Below, one piece after another: positions 1 to 12,081 of a DNA stretch of 64,000 bases; within the stretch, counting starts at the first letter, position 1; each line of letters begins with the position of its first letter. The position numbers and the translations under genes are program-made. The notes beneath the pieces were generated by a model that saw nothing but the letters and a program-made list of their open reading frames with translations, searched no databases and was not told the DNA's origin. The stretch spans positions 1,116,001-1,180,000 of the forward strand of contig NZ_CP029331.1 in the NCBI RefSeq assembly GCF_003345255.1, in the 5' to 3' direction. The DNA is from Pseudothauera hydrothermalis. GTDB taxonomy: Bacteria > Pseudomonadota > Gammaproteobacteria > Burkholderiales > Rhodocyclaceae.

Positions 1-2
1 GC

Positions 3-194
3 AAAGGACTCGCAGGGCAGCGGCTGGTGGTGGTGTTTCTGGCCGGCGTTTTGCTGCTGAATTATCCGGTGCTCACCCTCTTTGACCGACCGGAGATGGC
101 GTTTGGTTTTCCGCTGCTGTATGTCTTCGTTTTCGCGGTCTGGGCGGCGCTGATCGGGTTGATCGCCTGGATCGCGGAGCGGGGCGCGCGCTGA
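3..194 (+). CDS. C-terminal part of a small membrane protein (partial)
   Basis: The window opens inside this gene; the last 63 codons and the TGA are present. Two hydrophobic stretches (around VVVFLAGVLLL and FVFAVWAALIGLIAWI) flank a short polar loop, and the protein ends in a basic tail. It stops 12 bases before the symporter-kinase gene, so the two are probably cotranscribed. Small membrane proteins of this kind are commonly annotated as sodium:solute symporter-associated in betaproteobacterial clusters with the same downstream genes. The start and true length lie outside the window and no biochemical role is known. Confidence 0.75.
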   Translation, partial: KGLAGQRLVVVFLAGVLLLNYPVLTLFDRPEMAFGFPLLYVFVFAVWAALIGLIAWIAERGAR

Positions 195-206
195 AAAGGT
201 CACGGA

Positions 207-2978
207 ATGTTCTCTGACGCTTCGATCGTCAGCGTGTCATTCGCCTATTTGCTGTTGCTTTTTGCCGTGGCCTACTACGGCGACCGGCGTGCCGACCGGG
301 GGTGCTCGATCATCGCCAACCCGTGGACCTATGCGCTATCGCTGGCGGTGTATTGCACCGCGTGGACGTATTTCGGCAGCGTCGGGCGGGCGGCTTCGGG
401 CGGGGTATGGTTTCTGCCCATTTACCTTGGGCCGACGCTGGGTTTTGCGCTGTCCTGGCTGATCATCCTCAAGATGATCCGCATCGCCAAAACTTACCGC
501 ATCACCTCGATCGCCGACTTCATCGCCTCGCGCTATGGCAAAAGCCACCTGCTCGGCGGCTTGGTGTCGATCATCGCGGTCATTGGCACCGTGCCTTATA
601 TTGCCTTGCAGTTGAAGGCTATTTCCAGCGGTTACGCGCTACTGATCGGCGAGCACGACACTGTCTACCGTGCGCTGCACACCGGTAGTTGGTTGCAGGA
701 CAGCACGCTTTATATTGCCCTGGTGCTGGCGGTATTCACCGTGCTCTTCGGAACCCGTCACCTGGACGCCACCGAGCGCCACGAGGGCATGGTGGCGGCC
801 ATCGCCTTCGAATCCGTGGTCAAGCTGGTGGCCTTTCTGGCGGTTGGCCTGTTCGTCACTTACGGGCTGTTCGACGGATTTGGCGATATTTTCGCGCGCG
901 CTTTCGCCGATCCCGAACTGGCCGGGCTGTTTACCCTGGCCGGTGCCGACCGTGGCTACGGCGGGTGGTTTGCGCTCACCTTGCTGGCTATGCTGTCGGT
1001 GATTTTCCTGCCTCGCCAGTTTCAGGTCACCGTGGTGGAGAACGTCAATGAGCAGCACTTGCGCCGCGCCACCTGGGTTTTTCCGGCCTATTTGCTGGCG
1101 ATCAATATCTTTGTGCTGCCGATCGCGCTTGCCGGTCTGTTGTTGTTTGGGCAAGGCACGGTGGACCCGGATACCTTCGTGCTCACCCTGCCGCTCGCTC
1201 ATGGCCAACAGTGGCTTGCGCTGCTTGCCTTCGTTGGCGGACTGTCGGCCGCCACCGGTATGGTCATTGTGGAAACCATCGCGTTGTCGACCATGGTGTG
1301 CAATGACCTGGTGATGCCGCTGTTGCTGCGCCTGCGGCGCTTCAAGCAGGCCGCCGATCCGGATTTGACCGGCCTTTTGCTGGCGATCCGCCGCGGTGCC
1401 ATCCTGGTGGTGCTGCTGCTTGGCTACCTCTACTTCCGGCTGGCGGGCGAAGCCTATGCGCTGGTGGCCATCGGCCTGATCAGCTTTGCTGCGGTGGCGC
1501 AGTTCGCCCCGGCCATGTTGGGCGGTATGTACTGGCGCGGTGGTACCCGTGAGGGCGCGCTGGCGGGACTGGCCGCAGGCTTCCTGCTGTGGGCCTACAC
1601 CCTGCTGCTGCCGTCCTTTGCCAAATCCGGCTGGTTGGATCCGGATTTTTTGGAGCACGGACTGTTTGGGCTTGCCTGGCTCAAGCCTGAGCAGCTTTTT
1701 GGCCTGCAAGGTCTGGATAACATCAGCCATGCGCTGTTCTGGAGCATGGTGGGCAATATCGGCTGTTACCTGTTGGTGTCGGTGCTGCGCCCACCCACCG
1801 CTCAGGAGGCCAGCCAAGCGACGCTGTTCGTCGATGTGTTTCGGCGTGCTCAGGTCGGCATGCCGGCAGCTTCTTTCTGGCGGGGCGGCGCGCAGGTCTC
1901 CGACCTGCTGCCGCTGGTGGCGCGCTTTCTCGGTAACCGCCGGGCGATGGAAGCCTTTGCTGACTACGCGCGTCGCCGCGGGGTGGCGCGGGTGGAAGAG
2001 CTCAAGGCCGATGCCGGTCTGGTGCATTTTGCCGAAACGCTGCTCGCCGGTGCCATCGGCAGCGCCTCGGCGCGGGCGATGGTTTCATCGGTGGCGCAGG
2101 AAGAGCCGCTGGGGCTCGATGAGGTGATGAATATCCTCGACGAAGCCTCCCAGGTGCGGGCCTACTCGCATCAGTTGGAGGAAAAATCCCGTGCGTTGGA
2201 GGCCGCCACCCGCGAGTTGCGCGAGGCCAACGAGCGCCTCAAGGAGCTCGATCGCCTCAAGGACGACTTCATGTCCTCGGTCACCCATGAACTGCGCACG
2301 CCATTGACTTCGATCCGCGCGTTTTCCGAAATGCTGCTCGACGACCCCAAGATCGATTTGGCCGAGCGTAAGCGTTTTCTGGGCATCATCGTGTCCGAAA
2401 CCGAGCGTCTGACCCGTTTGGTCAATCAGGTGCTGGACATGGCCAAGATTGAATCGGGCCATGCCGAATGGCATAACACCGAGATCGACATGCGCGAATT
2501 GGTGACGCATGCGGTCAATACTACCGCCCAGCTATTTCGTGATCGTGGCGCTACCGTGGAGCTTTGTTTGCCGGACGAGGTGCCACGGGTACGCGCGGAT
2601 CACGACCGCATGGTGCAGGTCATGCTCAATTTGCTGTCCAATGCGGCCAAGTTCGTACCGGTGGGCCAGGGGCGGGTGAGAGTGACGCTATCGTTGAGCG
2701 GCGACGCGCTGCGGGTGGATGTGGCCGACAATGGGCCGGGCATTCCGCCTGCGTTGCAACCGGTGATCTTCGAGCGCTTCCGCCAGGGCGGCGACCAGGG
2801 TTCGCGTCCGCAGGGCACCGGTCTGGGCTTGCCGATCAGCAAGCAGATCGTAGAACACTTTGGCGGGCGGCTATGGGTCAGTTCGGCGCCGGGCGAAGGG
2901 GCGACTTTTTCCTTTGTTTTGCCTTTGAATGGCGCCGCTGCACAATCGGCCGCATCAGCGCACAATGAAATAGAATAA
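207..2978 (+). CDS. Sodium:solute symporter-type sensor histidine kinase fusion
   Basis: The 923-residue protein joins a multi-spanning sodium:solute symporter module (roughly residues 1-530) to a cytoplasmic histidine kinase. A helical linker (about 650-690) precedes the H-box SVTHELRTPL with phospho-acceptor His694, then the N-box (MLNLLSNAAKF), DNGPGIP and GTGLGLPISK ATP-binding motifs. The architecture matches the CrbS/MxtR/CbrA group, where a transporter-like domain senses or moves a small nutrient such as acetate or histidine. The next gene encodes a receiver protein 20 bases downstream, and a separate symporter closes the cluster. Ligand and transport activity cannot be read from sequence. 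Confidence 0.9.
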   Translation: MFSDASIVSVSFAYLLLLFAVAYYGDRRADRGCSIIANPWTYALSLAVYCTAWTYFGSVGRAASGGVWFLPIYLGPTLGFALSWLIILKMIRIAKTYRITSIADFIASRYGKSHLLGGLVSIIAVIGTVPYIALQLKAISSGYALLIGEHDTVYRALHTGSWLQDSTLYIALVLAVFTVLFGTRHLDATERHEGMVAAIAFESVVKLVAFLAVGLFVTYGLFDGFGDIFARAFADPELAGLFTLAGADRGYGGWFALTLLAMLSVIFLPRQFQVTVVENVNEQHLRRATWVFPAYLLAINIFVLPIALAGLLLFGQGTVDPDTFVLTLPLAHGQQWLALLAFVGGLSAATGMVIVETIALSTMVCNDLVMPLLLRLRRFKQAADPDLTGLLLAIRRGAILVVLLLGYLYFRLAGEAYALVAIGLISFAAVAQFAPAMLGGMYWRGGTREGALAGLAAGFLLWAYTLLLPSFAKSGWLDPDFLEHGLFGLAWLKPEQLFGLQGLDNISHALFWSMVGNIGCYLLVSVLRPPTAQEASQATLFVDVFRRAQVGMPAASFWRGGAQVSDLLPLVARFLGNRRAMEAFADYARRRGVARVEELKADAGLVHFAETLLAGAIGSASARAMVSSVAQEEPLGLDEVMNILDEASQVRAYSHQLEEKSRALEAATRELREANERLKELDRLKDDFMSSVTHELRTPLTSIRAFSEMLLDDPKIDLAERKRFLGIIVSETERLTRLVNQVLDMAKIESGHAEWHNTEIDMRELVTHAVNTTAQLFRDRGATVELCLPDEVPRVRADHDRMVQVMLNLLSNAAKFVPVGQGRVRVTLSLSGDALRVDVADNGPGIPPALQPVIFERFRQGGDQGSRPQGTGLGLPISKQIVEHFGGRLWVSSAPGEGATFSFVLPLNGAAAQSAASAHNEIE

Positions 2979-2998
2979 CGAGCGGGAGTGAGGCATCG

Positions 2999-3370
2999 AT
3001 GACTAAAAAAATTCTGATCGTAGATGACGAGCAAAACATCGTCATTTCTCTTGAATTCCTGATGAAGCGTGAAGGTTACGACGTTTCCATCGCCAACGAC
3101 GGCGAGGAAGCGGTGACCCGCATCCGCAGCGAGCAGCCCGACCTGGTGTTGCTCGACGTGATGATGCCCAAGAAGAGCGGTTTCGAGGTCTGTCAGGAAA
3201 TCAAATCCGACCCGGCGCTGAAAATGGTGCGCATCCTGATGCTCACCGCCAAGGGGCGGGATACCGAGGTGGCCAAAGGGTTGGCGATGGGGGCCGATGC
3301 CTACATGACCAAACCTTTTTCCACCAAGGAACTGGTCGAAAAAGTACGCGCCATGCTCGCGGAGCGCTGA
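2999..3370 (+). CDS. Receiver-only response regulator
   Basis: A 123-residue CheY-like receiver with the acidic pair Asp9-Asp10, phospho-acceptor Asp53 (in LVLLDVMMP) and the conserved Lys105 (in MTKPF). There is no output domain, unlike CrbR/ErdR, which carry a LuxR-type HTH. It must therefore act through a partner, perhaps the downstream PAS/exonuclease protein, or pass phosphate on. It lies between the symporter-kinase (20-base gap, AGCGGGAGTG ribosome site) and the exonuclease fusion (3-base gap), a tight operon that makes the upstream kinase its likely partner. Confidence 0.92.
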   Translation: MTKKILIVDDEQNIVISLEFLMKREGYDVSIANDGEEAVTRIRSEQPDLVLLDVMMPKKSGFEVCQEIKSDPALKMVRILMLTAKGRDTEVAKGLAMGADAYMTKPFSTKELVEKVRAMLAER

Positions 3371-3373
3371 GCC

Positions 3374-5563
3374 ATGCCGGCGCGTTTGCGTTTCATTCTG
3401 GCCGTGGTCGTGCTCGGCTTGCTGATGACCGGGCCGTTTTTGCTCACTGCCGCGCTGATCTGGGCCGGCACCCAGGGCGCCGAACGTCAGGCGCTGCTAC
3501 AGGTCATTGCGCCGCATCTGCCACTGGGCACGCTGATCACTGCGTTTGGCTTCGCACTCGGTGTGATGGTGGTGCGCAATCTGTTCCGCCAGTATGTCAA
3601 GGGCCTGGAACGTCTGGGCGAGCAACTGCGCTTGATGCTCAGTGCCAACCGCAACTTCCGTGTCCAGCCCTCCGGTCCGCCGGAAGTGTGCGCGGTGGCC
3701 AGCGTGGCCAATGAGCTGGCGCAGCAGCGCGACGCGATGATGGACGACGTCGAAGCGCAAATCGCCCGCGCCAAAAGCCGGGTCGAGGAAGAAAAAAACC
3801 GCCTGGCGGCGCTGATGTCCGAGCTGACCCAAAGCGTGGTGGTGTGCAATCTGGATGGCCGTATCCTGCTTTATAACCACCGAGCGCGGGCGCAGTTTCA
3901 GGCATTGTCGGAGGCGCCCGCAGTCGCTGGCGGCAGTGAGCTGATCGGCCTGGGGCGCTCGATCTATCACGTCTTCGAGCGTAACCTGATTGCCCATGCG
4001 CTGGAAACCATCCGCCTGCGCTTACAGCGCCAGGCAGTCCAGCCGGTGGCCAATTTCGTGACCACCACCCGCAGCGGGCAGTTGATCCGGGTGCAAATGT
4101 CGCCGGTACTCGGTCATGCCCCGTCCGGGGACGAGCCGGCGCACGCAGATGAGGCCGAGCGGGTGATGACCGGCTTCATTCTGATGCTCGATAACATCAC
4201 CCGCGAGTTCGAAGCCGAGTCGCGCCGCGACCAGATGGTGCTGACTTTGACCGAGGGTAACCGCGCATCGCTGGCCAACGTGCGGGCGGCGGCCGAAATG
4301 CTGGACTATCCCGACCTTCAGGGCGAGCTGCGCGAGCGCTTCCGCAAGGTGATCCGCGACGAAGTCCAGGCCATGAGCGCCCGCCTGGATGAGGCGGCCA
4401 CTCAGTTTGCCGATGCGCTCAAGTCGCGCTGGCCGCTGGAAGACATGCTGGGCGCCGATCTGATTTCCGCCGCTCAGCGTCGCATCGAAAGCGTGGTAGG
4501 ACTGCCGACCAAGGTGGAGGACGTGGACGAGACCTTGTGGATCAAGGTCGACAGCTTTTCGCTGCTGCAAGCGCTGACCTATCTTGCCAGCCGCTTGTCC
4601 GACGAGTTCCAGGTGCGCGAGGTCCGTTTTCGGCTAAGCGGTGCAGGCCAGTTGGTGCACCTTGACCTGATCTGGTCCGGTCAGGCGATGAGCACCGAAA
4701 CAGTCATGAGCTGGGAACTGGAACCGATGCGTTTGGCCGGTGAAAACAGCCCGCTGGCGGTACGCGACGTCATCGATCGCCATGGCGGCGAAATGTGGTT
4801 GGAACGTGAAAAAGTGCGCCACCGCGCTTTCTTTCGCATCTTGCTGCCGGCTGCGATGCCGCAACAGGCGCCTGCGGCGGGCCAGGTGCTGCGTTTTGAG
4901 AGCCGTCCCGAATACTACGATTTCGATCTATTCTCCTGGTCGGAACGGGCCCATGCGCTGGACGACTGTTTGCTCACCGAGCTGGCCTATACGGTGTTCG
5001 ATACCGAAACCACCGGTCTCAACCCCTCCGAAGGCGACGAGATCGTGCAAATTGGTGCCATCCGGGTACTCAACGGCAAGCTGTTGCGGCAGGAATCCTT
5101 CGAACAACTGATCGATCCGCGTCGCCACATGCCGCGCCAGGCGGTGGAAATCACCGGCATTACCCCGGAGATGTTGCGTGGCCAACCGACGATCGATCAA
5201 GTGCTGCCGGCTTTTCATGCCTTTGCGGCCGATACCGTGCTGGTGGCACACAATGCGGCGTTCGATATGCGCTTTTTGCAACTGAAAGAAGGCGTCACCG
5301 GCCTGCGTTTCGACCAGCCGGTGCTCGACACCTTGCTTTTGTCCGCAGTGGTGCATCCCAACCAGGAATCGCACAGTCTGGACGCCATTGCCCAGCGCTT
5401 CGGACTGACCAATGACGGCCGCCACACCGCGCTGGCCGATGCGGTGGTCACCGCAGAGGTGTTGATCAAGCTCATTCCCTTGCTCGCCGAACGTGGCATC
5501 CGCACCTTGCGCCAGGCTCGCGAAGCGGCTGAAAAGACCTATTACGCGAGGCTGAAATACTGA
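3374..5563 (+). CDS. Membrane sensor-like protein fused to a DEDDh 3'-5' exonuclease
   Basis: This is a 729-residue chimera. Two N-terminal membrane segments (about 8-28 and 48-66) are followed by a HAMP/coiled-coil-like linker, a PAS-like region (about 140-290) and a degenerate kinase-like core without a recognisable H-box or glycine boxes. The C-terminal 190 residues are a DnaQ-type exonuclease. The DEDDh residues are all present: Asp543 and Glu545 (VFDTETTG), Asp631 (AHNAAFDMRFL), and His684 and Asp689 (RHTALADA). Databases often label such proteins DNA polymerase III epsilon, but the membrane and sensor portions make a replicative proofreader unlikely. Its place behind a kinase and receiver suggests a signal-linked nuclease; that role is inference. 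Confidence 0.85.
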   Translation: MPARLRFILAVVVLGLLMTGPFLLTAALIWAGTQGAERQALLQVIAPHLPLGTLITAFGFALGVMVVRNLFRQYVKGLERLGEQLRLMLSANRNFRVQPSGPPEVCAVASVANELAQQRDAMMDDVEAQIARAKSRVEEEKNRLAALMSELTQSVVVCNLDGRILLYNHRARAQFQALSEAPAVAGGSELIGLGRSIYHVFERNLIAHALETIRLRLQRQAVQPVANFVTTTRSGQLIRVQMSPVLGHAPSGDEPAHADEAERVMTGFILMLDNITREFEAESRRDQMVLTLTEGNRASLANVRAAAEMLDYPDLQGELRERFRKVIRDEVQAMSARLDEAATQFADALKSRWPLEDMLGADLISAAQRRIESVVGLPTKVEDVDETLWIKVDSFSLLQALTYLASRLSDEFQVREVRFRLSGAGQLVHLDLIWSGQAMSTETVMSWELEPMRLAGENSPLAVRDVIDRHGGEMWLEREKVRHRAFFRILLPAAMPQQAPAAGQVLRFESRPEYYDFDLFSWSERAHALDDCLLTELAYTVFDTETTGLNPSEGDEIVQIGAIRVLNGKLLRQESFEQLIDPRRHMPRQAVEITGITPEMLRGQPTIDQVLPAFHAFAADTVLVAHNAAFDMRFLQLKEGVTGLRFDQPVLDTLLLSAVVHPNQESHSLDAIAQRFGLTNDGRHTALADAVVTAEVLIKLIPLLAERGIRTLRQAREAAEKTYYARLKY

Positions 5564-5642
5564 TGAGCGGCGCAGCTTGGGCTCATGCCGGCAGCCAGTG
5601 CGCGGGCGCACCGGTTTGCGCCGATGGGTGCAGCACAGCACG

Positions 5643-7682
5643 ATGAAGGGCAGCGGTCAGTTTGCGCATCAACTGCGGCGTTATTACGCCTGGTATACCG
5701 GCAGCTTCCTGCTGTTCATCGGTTTCCTGGCGGTGGGCGAATACCTGGGCATGTCCCAGGCGGCCATCGGCCATGTTTTTCTGTTTGCCACCATCCTGAT
5801 TTACGCCGGCATCGGCGTGATGAGCCGCACCTCCGACGTGTCCGAGTACTACGTGGCTGGCCGCCGCGTGCCGGCGCTGTTCAACGGCATGGCCACGGCC
5901 GCCGACTGGATGAGTGCGGCTTCCTTCATCGGTCTGGCAGGAACCTTGTACTTTGCCGGCTTCGAGGGACTGGCTTTTGTGACCGGATGGACCGGCGGTT
6001 TCGTGCTGGTGGCCTTGCTGCTCGCACCTTATTTGCGCAAATTCGGCCAGTACACCATCCCGGATTTCCTCGGTGAGCGCTACCAGGGCAATCTGGCCCG
6101 TCTGGTCGGGTTGGCGGCGGCGGCGCTGGCGAGCTTTGTCTATTTGGTCGCGCAGATCTATGGCGTCGGCCTGGTGGTCAGCCGTTTTGTCAGCGTCGAA
6201 TTCGAAATCGGCCTGTTCATCGGCCTGGCCGGCATCCTGGTGTGCTCCTTCCTCGGCGGTATGCGTGCGGTGACCTGGACCCAGGTGGCGCAGTACGTGA
6301 TTTTGATCATTGCCTACCTGGTGCCGGTGGTGATTCTTTCCTACAAGGTCACCGGCATTCCGGTGCCACAGGTGGTCTATGGCACGGTGTTGAGTAAGCT
6401 CGGTGAGCGCGAGGACGAATTGCTGGTCGAGCCGAGCGAGGTCGAGGTGCGCCGCCAGTATGGTCACCGCGCAGCCGACTACGCACGTAAGATTGCCGAG
6501 CTGCCTTTGTCGCTGGATGCCGAGCGCGCCGCATTGATCGAGCGCCTCAACCAGCAGCGCCTGGAAAACGCCCCGGCGCGCGACATCGCCCATACCGAGC
6601 GCATGCTGCGCGACTTGCCGCGCACCGCGGAGGAGGCCCGCGAGCGCTGGGCGAGCGACCGCGCCGAGGCATTGGCGCGCGCCCGACCGCCGCCGCGCCA
6701 CTCGCAGGCGCATCCGGGCGACACCCCGGAAGCTTCCAACATCGCCCGCAACAACTTCATCGCCCTGGTCTTCGTGCTGATGGTCGGCACCGCCGCGCTG
6801 CCGCACATCCTGATGCGCTACTACACCACGCCCGGCGTGGTGGAGGCGCGCCGCTCGGTGTTCTGGGCGCTGTTCTTCATCTTCCTGCTCTACGTCACCG
6901 CCCCGGCCTACGCGGTGTTCGCCAAGTGGGAGGTGTATAGCAATCTGGTCGGCTCCAGTCTCAACGAGCTGCCCAACTGGGTGGCCTCCTGGGGCAAGGT
7001 CGGTTTGGTGGCCATCGAAGATCTCAATGGCGACGGCATTCTGCAGCTCGCCGAGCTCACCCTCAACACCGATGTGATCGTGCTCGCCACCCCGGAAATC
7101 GCCGGGCTGCCTTACGTGGTGGCCGGCTTGGTGGCCGCGGGGGGGCTGGCCGCCGCGTTATCGACCGCCGACGGGTTGCTACTGACCATCTCCAATGCGC
7201 TCTCGCACGACTTTTATTACAAAGTCGTCAATCCCCGGGCGTCCACGCATCGTCGCCTGGTGATCTCCAAATCGCAACTGTTGGTGGTGGCGGTGGTTGC
7301 CGCCTGGGTGGCCTCGTTGCGCCCGGATAACATCCTGTTCATGGTCGGGCTGGCGTTCTCGATCGCTGCCGCGGCCTTTTTTCCTGCCCTGGTGCTTGGT
7401 ATTTTCTGGAAACGGGCCAACCGCCCCGGTGCGGTGGCGGGGATGCTGGCCGGTCTGGCGCTCACGCTCTACTATGTGGCCGCCACCCATAGTTTCTTTG
7501 GCGGCTCCATGGACAACGCCTGGTTTGGCATCAATCCGATTGCCGCCGGTGTCTTTGGGGTGCCGCTGGGTTTTCTGACCATCGTGCTGGTCAGTCTGCT
7601 CACGCCGGAGCCGCCGCAGGAGATTCAGGATTTGGTGGATTTCGTGCGTTATCCCCAATTGCCCGGCGCCGAGGGACGCTAG
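5643..7682 (+). CDS. Sodium:solute symporter with long hydrophilic insertion (VC_2705 type)
   Basis: A 679-residue transporter with about 13 hydrophobic segments typical of the SSS family, to which ActP-like acetate permeases belong. A charged segment of roughly 130 residues, rich in Glu/Arg, interrupts the membrane core at about residues 255-385. This enlarged loop is the hallmark of the VC_2705 subfamily. The frame stays open upstream to a TTG at 5577, but ATG 5643 gives a normal N-terminus (MKGSGQF, then RRYYAWYTGSFLLF). It is the last gene of the kinase/receiver/exonuclease cluster, so it is probably the transporter whose expression or substrate the cluster senses. The substrate is probably a short organic acid; this is inferred. 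Confidence 0.85.
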   Translation: MKGSGQFAHQLRRYYAWYTGSFLLFIGFLAVGEYLGMSQAAIGHVFLFATILIYAGIGVMSRTSDVSEYYVAGRRVPALFNGMATAADWMSAASFIGLAGTLYFAGFEGLAFVTGWTGGFVLVALLLAPYLRKFGQYTIPDFLGERYQGNLARLVGLAAAALASFVYLVAQIYGVGLVVSRFVSVEFEIGLFIGLAGILVCSFLGGMRAVTWTQVAQYVILIIAYLVPVVILSYKVTGIPVPQVVYGTVLSKLGEREDELLVEPSEVEVRRQYGHRAADYARKIAELPLSLDAERAALIERLNQQRLENAPARDIAHTERMLRDLPRTAEEARERWASDRAEALARARPPPRHSQAHPGDTPEASNIARNNFIALVFVLMVGTAALPHILMRYYTTPGVVEARRSVFWALFFIFLLYVTAPAYAVFAKWEVYSNLVGSSLNELPNWVASWGKVGLVAIEDLNGDGILQLAELTLNTDVIVLATPEIAGLPYVVAGLVAAGGLAAALSTADGLLLTISNALSHDFYYKVVNPRASTHRRLVISKSQLLVVAVVAAWVASLRPDNILFMVGLAFSIAAAAFFPALVLGIFWKRANRPGAVAGMLAGLALTLYYVAATHSFFGGSMDNAWFGINPIAAGVFGVPLGFLTIVLVSLLTPEPPQEIQDLVDFVRYPQLPGAEGR

Positions 7683-7688
7683 GGCGCG

Positions 7689-9683
7689 ATGGACGACGCC
7701 TCATCGCTTCCCTGGGTGCTCGCTGGCCCGATGTTGCGGCGATGCACCCCGTATCGCTGGACCTGCTGGTTGGCGCTCAGCCGGCTGGCGCGGGTACGCG
7801 TGCGCCTGGCTCCCGAAGGCGGTACGGCGCAGGAATGGGTGTTGGCACCTGGGCAGACCAGCTGCCGCCTGTTGAGCGCGGGAGCGCATTTGCACTACCT
7901 GCTGCTCGATCTGTGCTTCGATACGCCCTTGCCCGAGGATCGCTGGATCGGCTACTCGCTGGACTTTCAGTCGCTATCGGCCGCCAGTGAAGATTGGCTG
8001 CCCTGTGCCGACGCGCTTCCGGCGTTGTGCTACCCCGGCAGACAAACGCCTGGTTTCGTTTTGCCATCGCGCGTGCGCAGTCTGCTGCATGGCTCCTGCC
8101 GCAAGCCGCAGCACCCCGGCGGCGATGGATTGGTGGAGGCGGACCGCCTGCTTGCGAAGCTGGTTGCACAGCGCGCCTGGCGGCCGGAGCAGGTTTGTCC
8201 GTCTGCGCCATCGCAGTCCTTGCCGGCGTGGCCGTCGATGCTCGTCATGAGCGGCGACCAGATCTATGCCGACGATGTCGCCGGACCGATGCTGCACGCC
8301 ATTCATCAAGCAATTGCGCGCTGTGGCTTGCCAGATGAGGCGCTGGCGGGTGTCTCGGCGCATGGGGTGAAGAGCGCGCAGGCGTTGTACCGTCATCCGG
8401 CCTGCTTTTACCGTCGCGAAACCTTGCTGCCACGTCGGCCGCGTCACGTGGCGCTGCTCGAAGTGTTGTTTGGTGGCGTCGAAAAGCCGGTTTTTACCAG
8501 CGACAGCGCGCACAACCACCTGATCACACTCGGCGAGGTGCTGGGCATGTATCTATTGGTGTGGTCGCCGGCTTTGTGGCCGCAGTTGCGCCTCGACCCC
8601 CCGCCCGGATTGGATCGGCAAACCCTGGCCCGTTACCAGAATGAGCGCGCAGCGGTCGAAGCGTTTGTCGCCGGCCTGCCCGCGGTCCGGCGGCTGTTCG
8701 CGCATTTGCCTACCGCGATGATCTTTGACGATCATGATGTCACCGATGATTGGAACCTGAGCCGGGAGTGGGAGGAGATCGCTTACGGACACCCGTTTTC
8801 CCGGCGGGTCATTGGCAACGCGGTGGTCGCCTATCTGATCAACCAAGCCTGGGGTAACGATCCGGAGTCCTTCGACGCGCAACTGCTCGTCGAGGTCCAA
8901 CGCAGTCTCACCGCCCCAGGAACGGCGGAGCACGATGCGCTGATCGGCCGCCTGCTACGCTTCGATCGCTGGCATTACACTTGGCCAACCCAACCGCCCC
9001 TGGTGGTGGTCGACAGCCGCACCCATCGCTGGCGCTCGGAATCCGCGGCCCGCAAGCCTTCTGGGCTGATGGACTGGGAGGCGCTGACCGACCTTCAGCA
9101 CACGCTGAAGGGGCTGCCGGCGGTGTTGCTGGTGTCGCCTACGCCAATTTTCGGTGTGAAACTCATCGAATCCATCCAACGGGTATTTTCCTGGTTCGGG
9201 CAGTCGCTCATGGTCGATGCCGAAAATTGGATGGCGCATCCGGGCGCCGGCCATGCGATCCTCAATATCTTTCGTCATCCAAAAACACCCAGTCATTTCG
9301 TCGTGCTGTCGGGAGATGTGCATTACTCCTTCGTCTATGACGTGGAGCTGCGCGGCCGGGCGCGCGGCCCGGACATTTGGCAGATCACCAGCAGCGGTCT
9401 GCGCAACACTTTCCCGCCCCGTCTGCTCGATGCGCTCGACCGTGCCAACCGCTGGCTGTACGCGCCGCGTTCGCCGCTCAACTGGCTGACGCGGCGTCGC
9501 CACATGCGGGTGATTCCCCGCAAGCCGGAGGGCACCCCGCATGGCCGCCGGCTGCTCAACGGCAGCGGCATCGGCTTGGTGGAACTCGACGCGCAGGGCG
9601 TTCCCTGGCGCATCCGTCAGTTGCTCTGCAACGGTAAGGCGGTGCGCTTTTCCCGCCGCGAAGACGAGTCGCGCTGGGACTGA
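7689..9683 (+). CDS. PhoD-like metallophosphatase family protein
   Basis: The 664-residue protein carries the metal-site motifs of the PhoD/alkaline phosphatase D fold in order: MSGDQIYADD (about 190), MIFDDHDVTDDWN (about 345) and VLSGDVHYSF (about 540). No secretion signal is obvious at the N-terminus, so it is probably cytoplasmic, unlike classic Tat-exported PhoD. It starts six bases after the symporter gene. The substrate could be a phosphodiester or phosphomonoester and is not predictable. The gene converges with katG across a GC-rich hairpin. Confidence 0.8.
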   Translation: MDDASSLPWVLAGPMLRRCTPYRWTCWLALSRLARVRVRLAPEGGTAQEWVLAPGQTSCRLLSAGAHLHYLLLDLCFDTPLPEDRWIGYSLDFQSLSAASEDWLPCADALPALCYPGRQTPGFVLPSRVRSLLHGSCRKPQHPGGDGLVEADRLLAKLVAQRAWRPEQVCPSAPSQSLPAWPSMLVMSGDQIYADDVAGPMLHAIHQAIARCGLPDEALAGVSAHGVKSAQALYRHPACFYRRETLLPRRPRHVALLEVLFGGVEKPVFTSDSAHNHLITLGEVLGMYLLVWSPALWPQLRLDPPPGLDRQTLARYQNERAAVEAFVAGLPAVRRLFAHLPTAMIFDDHDVTDDWNLSREWEEIAYGHPFSRRVIGNAVVAYLINQAWGNDPESFDAQLLVEVQRSLTAPGTAEHDALIGRLLRFDRWHYTWPTQPPLVVVDSRTHRWRSESAARKPSGLMDWEALTDLQHTLKGLPAVLLVSPTPIFGVKLIESIQRVFSWFGQSLMVDAENWMAHPGAGHAILNIFRHPKTPSHFVVLSGDVHYSFVYDVELRGRARGPDIWQITSSGLRNTFPPRLLDALDRANRWLYAPRSPLNWLTRRRHMRVIPRKPEGTPHGRRLLNGSGIGLVELDAQGVPWRIRQLLCNGKAVRFSRREDESRWD

Positions 9684-9698
9684 TTGGACTATCGCTGG

Positions 9699-9726
9699 CC
9701 GGGGCGGCCGCCGAGGCCCGCCCCGG
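9699..9726. terminator. GC-rich hairpin between convergent genes
   Basis: CCGGGGCGG (9699-9707) and CCGCCCCGG (9718-9726) form a perfect 9-bp stem with a 10-nt loop in the 49-base gap between the convergent PhoD-like gene and katG. There is no T-run on either side, so it may stall or protect transcripts from both directions rather than act as a classic intrinsic terminator. Confidence 0.45.
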
Positions 9727-9732
9727 CTGGCC

Positions 9733-11919
<2,187 letters not shown>

Positions 11920-12081
11920 TCAGGCCATGACCGCGTCTGCGGGCTGTCCTGTCCTTCACGGGTTCAACTGCGTCAGCGCATGGCAATCCCCGCTTAGCTC
12001 GGTGAGTTAGCCGAAGAATTTGCGCTGACGCCGTGATGACAGGATGGGCGAACGCGAGGTTAATTTCAATGCGGACTATCT

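Noticed and set aside
639-2027. Long antisense open frame opposite the symporter-kinase gene
   Set aside because: Product is Gln/His/Arg-rich with no fold signature; it is a by-product of high-GC third codon positions in the real gene.
3374-5563. Reading this gene as the replicative DNA polymerase III epsilon subunit
   Set aside because: It has two membrane segments and a PAS-like region, and is three times the length of DnaQ; only the exonuclease domain is shared.
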